This document shows, one piece after another, positions 37,210 through 47,389 of a stretch of DNA of 64,000 nt. The translations under genes and the position numbers were made by a program. The notes beneath the pieces are model-generated. The model ran no database searches. It worked only from the letters and a program-made list of their open reading frames with translations, and was not told where the DNA came from. Each line of letters begins with the position of its first letter. Within the stretch, counting starts at the first letter, position 1. Location of the stretch: the NCBI GenBank assembly GCA_028751875.1, contig CM054158.1, forward strand, positions 46,418,874-46,482,873, given 5' to 3'. The DNA is from Rapana venosa (taxonomy: Eukaryota > Mollusca > Gastropoda > Neogastropoda > Muricidae).

Positions 37210-40058
37210 TATCAATCTTCTTTACATTAATTTCTTTTCACAATGTGATATTAGACAAAATAGTGAGTGTGTGTATACATCATACATGTGTGTATGCATG
37301 TATGTAAGAACGGGTATATGGTTTGCAAGATTCTTCTAACTAGTAACTTTATATATTATGTGCTCTTATTTCTTCCACATCAATGCAAACCTGATCAGAG
37401 TCATCAAACAGCTGTACAGCGAGGCCACCAGTGCAGTATACTACAACAACAACATTGGAGAATGGTTTCGAACAACAGTTGGAGTAAGGCAGGGCTGTCT
37501 ACTCTCACCCACTCTTTTCAACATCTTCCTTGAGAGAATCATGGCTGATGCACTGGAACATCATGAAGGATCAGTCAGCATTGGTGGCAGAACGATCACA
37601 AACCTCCGCTTCGCAGATGACATTGATGGAATAGCAGGATCAGAAAAAGAGCTTGCCAGCCTAACAGAACACTTGAATAAGGCCTCCAAAACATATGGCA
37701 TGGAAATCAGTGCAGAGAAGACCAAACTGATGACTAATAACACCAACGCATTAGCACTGATATCAGGGTTAATGACCAGAAGCTGGAAACGTTCAAAGCT
37801 TCAAGTACCTGGGAGCCATTGTATCAGACCAGGGATCCAAGCCAGAAGTAGTATGCAGGACTGCACAGACAATAACAGCACTGTCAAAACTAAACACCAT
37901 CTGGAGAGATAAAAATATCTCACTTATCTCCAAGATCAGACTAATGCGCTCCCTTGTCATATCCATATTTCTGTATGCCTGTGAATCATGGACCCTGACT
38001 GCAGATTTGGAGAGAAGAGTACAGGCGCTGGAGATGAGATGCTTTCGGAGACTCCTTGGCATCTCCTACAAAGACCACATAAGCAACGAAAGCGTGCATA
38101 ACAGAATCCAGCAAACCATTGGACCCTATGAGAACCTTCTAACGATCGTAAAAAAGTGTAAACTTAAATGGTATGGGCATGTCACAAGATCCAAAGGACT
38201 TGCAAAGACAGTTTTACAAGGCACTGTCCAAGAAGGAAGAAAAAGAGGCAGACCAAGGAAGAGCTGGGAGGATAACATCAGCGAATGGACAGGCTTAGAA
38301 CTCAACAAAACCCTGAGAAAGGCAGAACAGAGAGAGGAATGGAGGGAACTGGTTGTTGAGTCTTTGAGGGTGCCCCCACGGTCGTCAGACTACGGGACAG
38401 ATAGATAGATTTCTTCCACTAACCATGAAATGATTCAGTCTAAAAAAACAACTTTTGTTTTAAAAAGATGCACACAAAAAATAAAAATAAATGGCAACAT
38501 ACCAATAAGAAGAACTGTCCCAACAGCCACTCCTCCTCCTGCAAACATCAGATCAGTGTTCTTGACATAGTCATGATAGTGGTTACTAGTTTATTACAGT
38601 GCTTCTGAGAAAAAGAGAGAGACAGAGACACAAAGAGAGAGATGGAGTGTGTGTGTATACATGTGTCTGTCTGAATACTGTGTGTGTGTGTGTGTGTGTG
38701 GTGTGTGTGGTGGTGTGTGTGTGTGTGTGTGTGTGTGTTGTGTGTGTGTGTGTGTGCGTGCGTGCTCTGTGTGTGTCTCACTGTCTCAGTGTCTGTAGAC
38801 GCGTATCTTAAGAGTGAGACTGAGACTGAGAGAGACCATATCATGGCATATGCTAGGTATGTTTGTGCAATCCATACAACCAGCCACTACTGTACTGACC
38901 TTCTCTTTGAGGGCGACTATATATTGCATAAATGTGGTGATCTACACAGTGCACAAGTCTGATCAGATATTACAATTTACAGTTTCTAAACTATCAGTCA
39001 GATCAGGCCAATGGCATAGTCTTGACTCAGATCATAATTGTATGCTGTCACTAATTTTTTTTTTTTTGATGGGGGGGGGGTCATGGAGTTGGTTGGTTTG
39101 CAATGGTTTGTTTCAATGTTTGTTGTTGTGTCTAAAAGTTACATGAATTTTTTATCTTTTTTTTTTTTAATCATGGAGACATTGTAACAGGTTACCTGCA
39201 CTTGTTTTCAACTAGGTGGGGTTTTTTTCCCAATGACATTTAATGACTATTTGGTTAAGTGTGGAATTCTCTTCTGAAGCCAAAGTCTATTCATGAGCAG
39301 TCACCCACCTGCTTGGCAATCACACTCAATGCTGCTCAACCTTAGCATGGGGAGAGCAAGTGCTCTGATGACTGAGCTATCCTATCCCCCATCACAAAAA
39401 TGATCAATGTCCTTTAGAACTTTATTCTGTCTCCAAATGACAGTTTGTTAGGGTCTGTAACGGTCTGTCTATTTAAACTATGGTATTGTAAAGGATGTGT
39501 ATTCGTGTTCTGATGGTAAAGATGACCATGACTTCATATAAATTGGTTGGATGGTCTGTGGATGTGAGGTTCATAGCTTGTCTTATGAGTTCCTTCTGGG
39601 CCCAGAGGGCTTCTCACACGTGAATCTAATCCAAATGTGCAGAGCACATTGTTATTAATGATAATATTGGCTAAATGAGTGAATCACAGGGGAAGGAATG
39701 AACGATCTTTACTTCAGAGAGATACAGCTTTTAGGCCAAGCCTATTCTTACATTCCAGGCTTGTAAACATATATATCCACACACACATTCAAACAATCAA
39801 TGAAATATTCAAATATGGAAATAATCGATAAATGATTAAATCAATTATTAATGCAACATATAAGTATGAATACAATCAACCGATCTACCCGTCGTACCCT
39901 CTTAATCACGGCTAAATCAGAAACATACCGAGCACAGCATCCAAAGAAGGTACTCCTGTGGACACCAGGAGCTGACTATTATACACTGATGGCTTTGCTC
40001 CCGGAATTTGCAAGAATTTTGCCTTCACCTTCTTGGTAAAGCTCGTCGACGCCGCCAT
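29045..40058 (-). CDS. ELP4: Elongator complex protein 4, ten exons
   Basis: ELP4 is part of the RecA-like Elp4-5-6 ring of Elongator, which modifies wobble uridines of tRNAs in the cytosol. Exons in transcript order: 39929-40058, 38503-38538, 36254-36375, 35181-35318, 33864-33988, 32908-33032, 32306-32469, 30970-31078, 30317-30424, 29045-29179; borders are AG/GT and phases join. Recognisable pieces are MAASTSFTKK start, NSQLLVSTGVPSLDAVLGGG, GGVAVGTVLLIEED (degenerate P-loop position), LTRYFLAEGVVNDHALSVVS, MAIAWRYQ, LGHYYNLSK, QRNILRIAIHSLGSTLWGET, LRTSFAVCLLTVPTHLFQ, NTAIVKRIQRL, PETLDLAFRCRRKKFTVE, KLHLPPELSDT and a C-terminus in LDF. The length is about 396 codons (human 424). One frame break lies in exon 9 (separate entry). 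The gene is convergent with PTPRR. Confidence 0.95.
29490..29604 (+). mobile_element. Retroposon 3' end with (TTGAC)n tail
   Basis: Ends 'catgggatgattaaagtgtt' then 'tttgacttgacttgacttga'. The same end, reversed, occurs at 8160-8290. The short tandem tail suggests mobilisation by a LINE that leaves microsatellite ends. It lies in ELP4 intron 9 (antisense). Confidence 0.7.
30317..30424 (-). CDS. ELP4: ELP4 exon 9 with internal frameshift
   Basis: From the phase set by exon 8, the exon reads GLLHLVKFPCLNELAPHMP then stop (TGA). The next frame reads PETLDLAFRCRRKKFTVE up to a good donor in the phase exon 10 needs. The exon is 108 nt, but 107 (or 110) nt is required. The break lies near 'ggcgcctcacatgccctg' on the minus strand. 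One extra base (or two lost) explains it. Flanking exons are intact. Confidence 0.82.
31145..31235 (+). repeat. Repeat P fragment
   Basis: Contains 'cagacagcaactactgttgt', 'gttaagcacccgacaagcca' and 'ggaccagcac', the 5' part of repeat P. It lies in ELP4 intron 7. Confidence 0.65.
31500..31590 (-). repeat. tRNA-like SINE head fragment
   Basis: The reverse complement reads 'ggtggcaggatggtggagac ... aacaagtaaagcgtgaggtt ... ctgggtttgatgccc'. This is a tRNA-like A/B box pair, also seen as the head of the 35626-35935 copy. There is no cloverleaf of a functional tRNA. Confidence 0.55.
31770..32115 (+). mobile_element. Repeat P, uninterrupted copy
   Basis: Begins 'ctctgacagcaactattgtt gtctgtc', continues 'gttaagcgcctgacaagtca'-type sequence, A-run, 'aggagaatggaccaagaagg', 'gaaaaggaacaaggcag', and ends 'tttatactgacaggcccccg'. 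Other copies are 8040-8775 (split) and 63540-63890 (-). No coding capacity was seen. It lies in ELP4 intron 7. Confidence 0.75.
33095..33265 (+). repeat. Dispersed repeat Q, copy 2
   Basis: 'cccagctggtgctgattata', 'cagaaactgac', 'aaggggcacgctaattttag' and 'gctggatttgcgtg' match copy 1 at 5630-5800. It lies in ELP4 intron 5. Confidence 0.65.
35510..35935 (-). mobile_element. SINE family A with alternative tRNA head and family C tail
   Basis: On the minus strand it starts with the head 'ggtggcagatcgttaagaca' and 'ggggctctgggttcc', has the family A body (reverse of 'aagtctcatcggaagaactc', 'ccattcccacctgctcgcga') and ends in the family C tail (35510-35625). It lies between ELP4 exons 3 and 4, in sense with ELP4. 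Confidence 0.7.
37025..37208 (+). repeat. (TG)n / (GGTGT)n microsatellite
   Basis: Pure tg run at 37035-37062, then repeats of ggtatggtgtggt-type units, then tg again at 37179-37210. Intronic (ELP4 intron 2). Confidence 0.9.
37368..38410 (+). mobile_element. 5'-truncated LINE reverse transcriptase, antisense in ELP4 intron 2
   Basis: Translation gives TVGVRQGCLLSPTLFNIFLE, LRFADDIDGIAG (catalytic FADD), GMEISAEKTKLM, then after a frame break near 37745-37945 SIFLYACESWTLTADLERRV, CKLKWYGHVTRSKGLAKTV and GRPRKSWEDNISEWTGLEL, i.e. RT palm to the C-terminal end. It ends in 'gacagatagatagatt', a short tandem tail. Its 3' end lies about 90 bp from the ELP4 exon 2 donor. The clade was not assigned. 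Confidence 0.9.
38503..38538 (-). CDS. ELP4: ELP4 microexon 2 (36 nt)
   Basis: Encodes (G)GGVAVGTVLLI between phases 1 and 1. This is the glycine-rich turn and strand that correspond to the Walker A position of RecA folds, degenerate in ELP4. It was found only because exon 1 and exon 3 phases require it; acceptor gtttgcag, donor gtatgt. Confidence 0.92.
38645..38800 (+). repeat. (TG)n microsatellite
   Basis: Long interrupted tg/gtgg tract in ELP4 intron 1. Confidence 0.9.
39245..39392 (-). mobile_element. tRNA/5S-like SINE, 5' fragment
   Basis: The reverse complement reads 'gggggataggatagctcagt' and 'gctaaggttgagcagcattg', with 'gtgactgctcatg'. It is the diverged head of the 19609-19909 family, truncated after the 5S-like part. 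Confidence 0.65.
39929..40058 (-). CDS. ELP4: ELP4 exon 1 with start codon
   Basis: The ATG at 40058-40056 is preceded by gcaagc and followed by GCG, giving G at +4. The reading MAASTSFTKKVKAKFLQIPG then AKPSVYNSQLLVSTGVPSLD aligns with the N-terminus of vertebrate ELP4, where the S-x-x-x-GQLLVSTGVPSLD block begins the conserved domain. The exon ends phase 1 so that GGG is completed by the tiny 36-nt exon 2. Confidence 0.93.
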
Positions 40059-40439
40059 GCTTGCTTACAGTGTACAATGTACCGGAAATGCCTTTGTACC
40101 AGACACAACCCAAAACATAGAATGTTGATCATAGCAAGTCCCAAGGAGATTTCCTATTTACGGACTGTAGAAAAACCCAGAGAGTTGTGTATGCTTTTAT
40201 AAAGACCATGCAATTTTTTAATACACAAAAACATACAAAATCACACGAAAATATTCAGTTTTACTTGTACACAAACCGCAGGGATAATAAGTCCAGCCTT
40301 AAAGCAAGGACATTGGGTAAAACCTGCAAGGGTGACAGCCTGCCTCTTAGCATACACATGCTTTGGACCCTCCTCTACAATACTGGCATGGAAAACACCA
40401 CATTGGCCATCTGTTTCCAGTTAATTTGAGTCGGTACCT

Positions 40440-40612
40440 AAAGATATATGGCATACTTATTATAGACCATGACAAATGTAACCTTCCCCTAACCTACCCC
40501 TTCTTTCTATTCTTTCTCCTCCTCCATCCTCCTAACCTAACCCCTTATCTAACTCCTCTTCCCCTTAACCAACCTTTTTCCCCCAACATATCCCCTCCTT
40601 ACTCTGTAATCT
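40440..40612 (+). repeat. C-rich CCTAACC-like block 1
   Basis: Contains 'cttcccctaacctacccc', 'cctcctaacctaacccctta' and 'ctccttac'. Similar blocks lie at 41970-42150, 42365-42440, 42905-43045 and 51170-51760. The LINE at 40613 starts exactly where this block stops. Confidence 0.6.
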
Positions 40613-41965
40613 CTCGTAAAGCTGCCAAAGAAAGGGGACCTGTCCTCCTGCAACAACTGGCGAGGAATCATGCTACTGTCCATCCCAGGGAAAGTACTGA
40701 CAAGGATCATGCTAGACAGACTGAAGACAGCACTGGACAAGACACTTCGGGATGAACAGGCAGGCTTTAGGCAAAACAGATCATGCACAGATCAAATCGC
40801 CACAATGCGCATCATCATTGAGCAGTCCCTGGAGTGGCAGACCCCCCTATATTCAGTCTCTGTCGACTTCCAGAAGGCATTTGACAGCGTCGACAGAGAT
40901 GTCATTTGGAAACTGATGTATCAATATGGCTTTCCACCAAAGTTCATCACCATCATCCAGCAGCTATATGAAGATGCCACCTGTCAAGTCATCCATGAAG
41001 GGAAACTGACGGAACCCTTCTCCGTACAGACCGGTGTTCGTCAGGGCTGTCTGTTGTCGCCAACCATCTTCCTGTTGGTGGTTGACTGGATAATGCGGCA
41101 AGCCACAGCAGGCAGGAGAACCGGCATACAGTGGACCCTCATGAAGCAGCTGGAAGACCTGGACTTCGCAGACGACATCAGCCTTCTCTCCCACAGGCAA
41201 CAAGACGCACAAGAGAAGCTTTGTCGTGTTGCTGAAGAAGCTGAAAAGACTGGCCTCCAAATCAACATCGGGAAGATGGAGTTCATGAGGGTGAACAACA
41301 AAACACATGACCCAGTGCGACTGCAGCAAGAAACCATCAAAGAAGTCACCAAGTTTATTTACCTGGGCAGTGTTGTCAGTAAAGATGGGGAACAGATGAA
41401 GACATCAAGTGCCGAATCAACAAAGCCCGTCACGCCTTCAACACCCTTCGGCCAATTTGGAGGTCAACAGCCCTCTCATTTCAAAATAAGCTTCGGATCT
41501 ACAACACCAATGTCAAATCGGTCCTACTTTATGGCTCAGAAACCTGGCGGGTAACAAAAACCAACACCCACAAACTCCAGTCTTTTACCAACAAATGCCT
41601 CAGGTACATCCTCAACATCAGGTGGCCGGAAGTCATATCCAACAAACAACTGTGGGACAGGACCAGACAAACCCCAATCGAGTCCATCATTAAACAAAGG
41701 AAGTGGGGATGGATCGACCATACACTCCGCAAGCCTGCGTCAAATGTCACCAGACAGGCCCTTGACTGAAATCCACAAGGGAAGCGGAAAGTTGGTCGAC
41801 CAAAACAGACCTGCCGCAGAAGTGTTGACGAAGAAACCAAGGAAGGCTGCGGGAATGACATGGGCCGAGCTGAAGAGGATCTCCCAAAACCGTGTTCGTT
41901 GGAGGGGTGTTGTTGCAGCCCTATGTTCCCCAAGGAACCAAGAGGCATAAGTCAAGTAAGTCAAC
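40613..41965 (+). mobile_element. 5'-truncated LINE with RT domain
   Basis: Reads LPKKGDLSSCNNWRGIMLLS, LRDEQAGFRQNRSCTDQIAT, VDFQKAFDSVDRDV, GVRQGCLLSPTIFLLVVDWI, LDFADDISLLSH (catalytic Asp pair), IGKMEF and FIYLGSVV. After a frame break near 41388 it reads TDEDIKCRINKARHAFNTLR, LLYGSETWRVTK, GKRKVGRPKQT, and after another near 41850 AGMTWAELKRISQNRVRWR to TAA at 41950. RT blocks 0-7 and the C-terminal segment are present; the endonuclease is absent. The tail is 'gtcaagtaagtcaa'. Intergenic, 550 bp upstream of ELP4. Confidence 0.92.
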
Positions 41966-41969
41966 TCTG

Positions 41970-42150
41970 TAATCGTACCCCCTTCCCTCCCCATACCTTT
42001 TCCTCCCCCCCCCCCCCCCCCCCCCCCCACCTACCCGTCCTCCTCCCTGACCTACCCCCCCCCTACCCTGACCTCTCCCCCTTACCCTACCTATCCCCCT
42101 CCTCACCCTTTCTCCCCCTACCTATCTCCCTCCCCCTAACTTAGTCTTTC
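41970..42150 (+). repeat. C-rich block 2 with poly-C run
   Basis: Includes a poly-C run at 42005-42028 and 'taccctgacctctccccc'-type units resembling block 1. Confidence 0.65.
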
Positions 42151-42151
42151 A

Positions 42152-42378
42152 GTTGAGACTATATAAACCGAGGCCCCGTGTGCGAACGCACGCAGAACAT
42201 CTTACGCACACGTTAAATCCTGTTCCGCTTTTCGTAAGAGTAGGCCATTGTGTGCCGGTGGAACGGATGACAAAATTGACAAAACCGCATACACACGGGG
42301 ACTGGATGTAAAAAAGCACATAAGTGCTTCTTCCATTATCCTCGATATAAAAGAATGATTAAATAAATAAATAACTTA
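42152..42378 (+). mobile_element. SINE family A, 5'-truncated
   Basis: Reads 'gactatataaaccgaggccc', 'cgcagaacatcttacgcaca', 'gtaggccattgtgtgccggt', 'acacggggactggatgtaaa' and 'tatcctcgatataaaagaat', then (aaat)n. It lacks the tRNA head. Confidence 0.82.
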
Positions 42379-42439
42379 TCTCCCCTCCCTAAGTTATCCC
42401 TACCTTCCCCCTAACCTTCCTCACCTCCCTCCCCTAGTC

Positions 42440-42765
42440 TATCTTGGGGATGAGATAGCCTGGTAGTTCAAGTAATGCATTCATGATCTGCTGACCCAGG
42501 TTCAAATCTCATTTAAGATGGAGTTAACACCAGTCCCGACTCCACTCTCCCTAAAAGTCCTTTAGATGAGACTATAAACTGAGGTCCCATGTGTGAATGC
42601 ATGCAGAACATCTTGCGCACATGTTAAAACATGTTCTGCTTTTCAGAAGAGTAGGCCATTGTGTGCTGTGGGAACAGATGATAAAATTTACTACACTGCA
42701 TACACACAGGGACTAGATGTAAACAAGCACATGAATGCTTATTCCATTATCCTCCAAAACCTTTT
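42440..42765 (+). mobile_element. SINE family A, full length with tRNA head
   Basis: The head 'ggggatgagatagcctggta' and B-box 'ggttcaaatctc' are followed by the complete family A body and 'tattccattatcctcca'. It lies within C-rich satellite sequence. Confidence 0.82.
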
Positions 42766-42904
42766 TTTTTTAATTTTTTAAAAGAATATCTCTCCTCCCA
42801 CCTTAATAAAACACATAAGATAAGATCAAATACAATCAAAGCCTTAAGTGATACATATGCACGTATAAGAACTCGCAGCTTGTAGAAAGTTGTGACTGGC
42901 AAAT

Positions 42905-43045
42905 ACTTTTTTTTAACCCACTCCTACCCCTAACCCTCCCCTGCCTTTAACCCCTCTCCCAACCTACCCCCTCTGCCCCCAACTTAATCCTCCACCTACC
43001 TATCCCCTCCTCCCCCTATTCCTGTCCTTGCCCCACCTATAGATA
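42905..43045 (+). repeat. C-rich block 3
   Basis: 'ctcctacccctaaccctccc', 'cccaacctaccccctctgcc' and 'ctacctatcccctcctcccc'. Right after it (43055-43120) the strand switches to a G-rich purine version, giving a weak inverted pair. Confidence 0.6.
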
Positions 43046-43154
43046 TGGAGAGAATAGGGGAGAGGGGGAGGGAGGTTGGGTGGGAGGTAAGGGAAACTTA
43101 GAGTGGAAGAGGGCGTAAAATAGGATGGGGAGTTGAGAGAGAGAGAGACAATGA

Positions 43155-43248
43155 CAAATTCTTTTTTGACAAATTCTTTTATTTCGAGGATAATGAATAA
43201 GCACTCATGTGCTTTTTTACATGCAGTCCCCGCCCGTAGGGATACATC
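43155..43248 (-). repeat. SINE family A tail fragment (variant)
   Basis: Reverse of the family A end, with the variant 'cagtccccgcccgtaggg'. The same variant occurs at 47045-47125 (-), and the two bracket the degenerate LINE at 43385-46490. Confidence 0.6.
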
Positions 43249-43384
43249 TTAATAATAACCCAACACTTATACAGTCTCACAGTAGAAACATGGGGAAATA
43301 ACCCTTTTCAAAGCAGCCCCCACCCCCCAACAACTCCCCCCCCCCCCCCCCCCCCCAAAGCAAACTAATAAAAGAAAACCCTAA

Positions 43385-46300
43385 AAACATCCCCCATCGG
43401 GACGACCGTTGGGGTACCCGCATGGACGCTGCAAGTGGAACCGCCAAATGTTCTGTCCCTGGGCTGTTTTCAGGAGGTTTGAGGTACCGTAAGGCAGGCC
43501 GGACCACCTCCTTGTGTTGGATATCACCAGCTTTTTGCGTGTCGACCCTGCCTCCTTGCCTCCTTCCACATTCCCAGCAGGACGTCTTTGACAGGCTGTT
43601 ATGCCTTGTTGTGTGGCCAAAACCACTTCAGTTTTCCTCCTTTGACTGTAATCTAGCAATGGTTTCTTGTTGCCAGCCAGTGCTCGATCCTGCTGCCAGA
43701 CGTAGTCATTGGTTTTTGTGTCGTCTCTGAGGTGATGTTCCAGGATCCCCTGAGGCACTCATCTCAAAGGTTCTTGAAATGCGACCGTTCTAAATCCGGC
43801 AGTACGTGTCCATGCTTTCAACAGCATGTACACGGCAATGGATGTGACGTGTGCCTTGTAGAGTCTGACCTTAGTGTGGTTCTATGGTTGTGGTTTCTTC
43901 CTCCTCACTTTCGCCAGCTTAGTACATGAGGAGAGTGCCACAGCTAAGTCTGATCTTCCCCTTGTGTGCTCTTGCCTTCTTGGTGATGACTGCTCAAGGT
44001 ACTATGAAAGTTCCATCCACCTCCTCAGTGTCTCGCCACTCATCCTTGGAATGCTGGTGGGAGTGGTCGGGTGTGGTTACTAGTTCACTAGGAGCTTGCT
44101 CTTTTTCCGTGCTTGATCTCCATAACGGGGCAGTTGGCTGATGTTTCCTCCAGTCTGGTGGTGAGAACCTGGAGTTCTCTTCACTGCGGCCCATGAGATC
44201 ACATATCGTCTGCGAATCGAAGATTGCAGACTGTGCTGGCCTTCCTCCTATTGTGATGATGGTCTAGAAGTCAAGGAGGGGCCTCCTGCATGAAATGTTC
44301 TCCAGGACACGTTGACAGAACGGTGGGGATAGCCGGCAGCCCTTGTCGAACTCCCAACTGAAGTCCGGAAGAACTCCCCGTTACTCCACCCTGAAGACTG
44401 CAATCTGTGGGGAGCTGACATACACGCGGAATGACTTAATCAGGTCCTCGTCGAAGCTATAGCTCTCATGACTTGCCACAGAGCTTCTTTGCCACACTCG
44501 TATGAAGGCCTTCTTGAAGTCAATGAAGTTTGTTGTAGAGAGAGCTGAAGCTGATGTTGAGATGCTTCTCTATGAGCATTCGTGATGTTGAAGATCCTGC
44601 TCGACAGTTGTTGCCTTCGACTGGTCAGGATCCTGCTCTGTTCATCTGATAGGATTTCTTCTGCTTGTGGTTTATTCAGTCTGTTCAAGGCAATGCTTGG
44701 ATGCTTATCAGACTATGGTTCTTAATTTTTGGCACTTCCTTCAGGTCTCCCTTCTTTGGAAAGTGACTATGATGATTGGTCCACTGTTCACCCACTCTTT
44801 TGCTGTCAATGCTTGGCAGAGATTGTTAATGCCTTGATCATCTCTTGGGGCCTCCGTTCTTGATGAGCTCAGCCGGGATGTTGTCAATCCACTTGGGTGA
44901 CTTTGCCTCCTTCAAGGGATCTTACTTGCTTCTTCTTCTACTTCTTCCTCCAGCACCTGTGTGGCTTTCAAGATCTGAGGTCTGGGATCTTGCTCGTAGA
45001 AGTTTGTTCGGATCAGCCTTCACTTGTAGTTGTACAGACTCTGCAATATTCTGTCCATCTCTCATGATAGTGGCGCTCTCTGTAAGGACTGACCCCTCTT
45101 AGTCCTTCATAACGGAGGTCTTTGGCGCTGGGACTTGGTTAGTACCTTGGATGGTCCTTGTACGGCCTCTTGCTGTCTCCTTTCGGCGCCATTGCTTTCT
45201 CAACCTTGGAGCCATTGTTCTGCTGCATCCAGTTTCCCCATGGCCTCAGACATCTTCTTCTTGATTGACCTGTTGACTGATTCTATACTCCCTCGTCGGG
45301 GGGCCTTTCTTTTCTGGTTTTTGTATTAACTGGCTTTAGCTCCCCCTTCCTACGTTGGGGTCGCACAGGGGGTCCAGGATAGCTCGTGGTAAAAAAAAAA
45401 AAAAAAAAAAAAAAGTAAAAAAAAAAAAAGAAATAACCTGCAAGATAAATAAACTAAAACAAAAAAACAACGCCACGGTTGGTTCTTTTTTTTCCTCTCT
45501 TCACCCAAGGATCATCCGCGCTGCTCCTGAATGTCTTGCTGAAGGTCCTCCTGGAGGTTGTTGATGTCACTTGAGGAAATTCAATGCTGCAAGCGGGGGG
45601 GGAGAGACCTGCCCCCTATCTCAGCTTTAAAAGATTTCCACGACTTCAGGGGTCCTTCACTTCTCCATGTTGAACCGCAAACGGGATTTGCGCTTCTGGT
45701 TCTTGTCTTCAGCTTGATCTGTAGGGTCATGAGTACAGTCGTGGTCACTGCCAATATCAGGCGCCAGGGAAACTTCTTGTTTTGGGCCTTTGTTATGCTC
45801 GACTTAAATCGTTGGGGGGCCAAGATGTAGCAATCTGGTTATTGTCTTTCCATTTTGGGAGTGCCACGTCGTTCTCTTGATGTTTCTTGTGGGGATATAA
45901 GGTGTTGGCGACAGTAAAGATTGTGGTGCATGCGAATTCCAAAAGTTCTGAGGACCTCATCATTATTTAGTCCCATCCAAAACGGCCTACTGTCCCTGGC
46001 CATTGGTCATAAGCCGTCAGGTCCCATCTTGCATTCCAGTCGACCCTGGATCACGAGAAAGTCCTTCTTGAGTTGATTGGATGGCGCTCTCAAATCTTCG
46101 TAGAAACACTCGATTGCTTCATCATCGTAGTCTGATGTTGGTTGCATAAGATTGTATGATGGTCATGTAGTGTGGTTTAGCTGCGACACGCATGGAGATC
46201 AGTCTGCTTGAGATTGGGGTACAGCTGAGACACAGTTAGTCCTCTTCCTTTTTGACCAAGAATCCTACTCCGTGTTGGTGTTTTGAGTCGACGCCACTAT

Positions 46301-46490
46301 ACCATAGTTTGTGATTTCTTTCCTTCTGTAGTTGTTTCGGCGCCGAATCCGACCCAACGGACTTCGGCCAGTCCAAGTATGTCCCAATCGTATCTTCGAA
46401 GTTCATGGGTTAGCTCTTGGAGCTTCCCACATGCGTGCAAGGTACGGATGTTCCATGTACCAATGATGGTCCTTTCAGCCTTTCCCAAAA
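43385..46490 (-). mobile_element. Degenerate near full-length LINE ORF2
   Basis: On the minus strand the 5' end encodes IIGTWNIRTLHACGKLQELT and RYDWDILGLAEVRWVGFGAE (start of AP endonuclease), then pieces such as TSDYDDEAIECFYEDL and KKDFLVIQGRLECKMG. A scrambled RT follows (QAEEILSDEQS near 44650), and the C-terminal block KPLLDYSQRRKTEVV, GNVEGG and RWSGLPYGTSNLLK lies at 43430-43650. Many frameshifts and stops and an internal A-run at 45391-45430 show it is dead. About 3.1 kb of the original ORF is represented. Confidence 0.82.
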
Positions 46491-46649
46491 CAGTACACGA
46501 TCACCATCAACACTCATTTTTGATTATACTCGTTTTCAAATTATATGTCATGATGATGAAATAAACTCAATACTCATATATTCACACAATAAAAACAAGA
46601 AACAAAACAAAAGAAGAATCTAAACCTATACAGTCATTGAGGGAGAGAA

Positions 46650-46845
46650 TGTGATTGAGTGAGTGAGTGTGTGTGGTGTGTGTTGTGTGTGTATGTGTGT
46701 GTGAGGAGTGAGGAGTGTGGTGTGTGTGTGTGTGTGTGTGTGTAGTGTGTGTGTGTGTGTGTGTGTGAGTGTGTGTTGTGTGTGAGTTGTGTGGTGTGTG
46801 TGTGTGTGTGTGTGTGTGTTGTGTGAGAGAGAGAGAGAGAGAGGG
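46650..46845 (+). repeat. (TG)n/(GA)n microsatellite
   Basis: Long gt-rich run ending in gagaga, between two LINEs. Confidence 0.9.
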
Positions 46846-47044
46846 ATTAATACTAAATATGAAATACTCACAAGCCAATACGATCAACAACCACCAACAC
46901 TTTTTAATTATACTCAACAAATTGAATGTCATGATAATATAAAAAAAAATGCAATACCCATACACTCACACACACTAAAGAGGAGGGGGGAAAACCTCAA
47001 TAAAGCATAAAAAAGAACATCTAAACATTGAAGTAATAGAGACA

Positions 47045-47125
47045 AAATTCTTTTTTTTTCCAGGATAATGAATAAGTACTCATGTGCTTTTGCACATCCA
47101 GTCCCCGCCCGTAGGGTCACATGTT
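47045..47125 (-). repeat. SINE family A tail fragment (variant)
   Basis: 'caggataatgaataagtact', 'gcacatccagtccccgcccg' and 'tagggtcacatg', as at 43155-43248. It is followed by (ga)n at 47140-47180. Confidence 0.6.
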
Positions 47126-47132
47126 AAAAATA

Positions 47133-47178
<46 letters not shown>

Positions 47179-47389
47179 AGAAACTTTAGAAATCAGAACT
47201 CATAAATTGAATTATCTCAGGGCCTTAGGCAATAATACATGTTGGCGTAGAAGAAATGACAATGCCCACTGAGGGGCAAAAACGATAACATACACAATAC
47301 CAAGCCCACCACTTTCAGTGAAAGAATAAAATGAAGACAATGCAACAGAATAATAAAAAATACATATGTATCAAACACAATTCACTATT

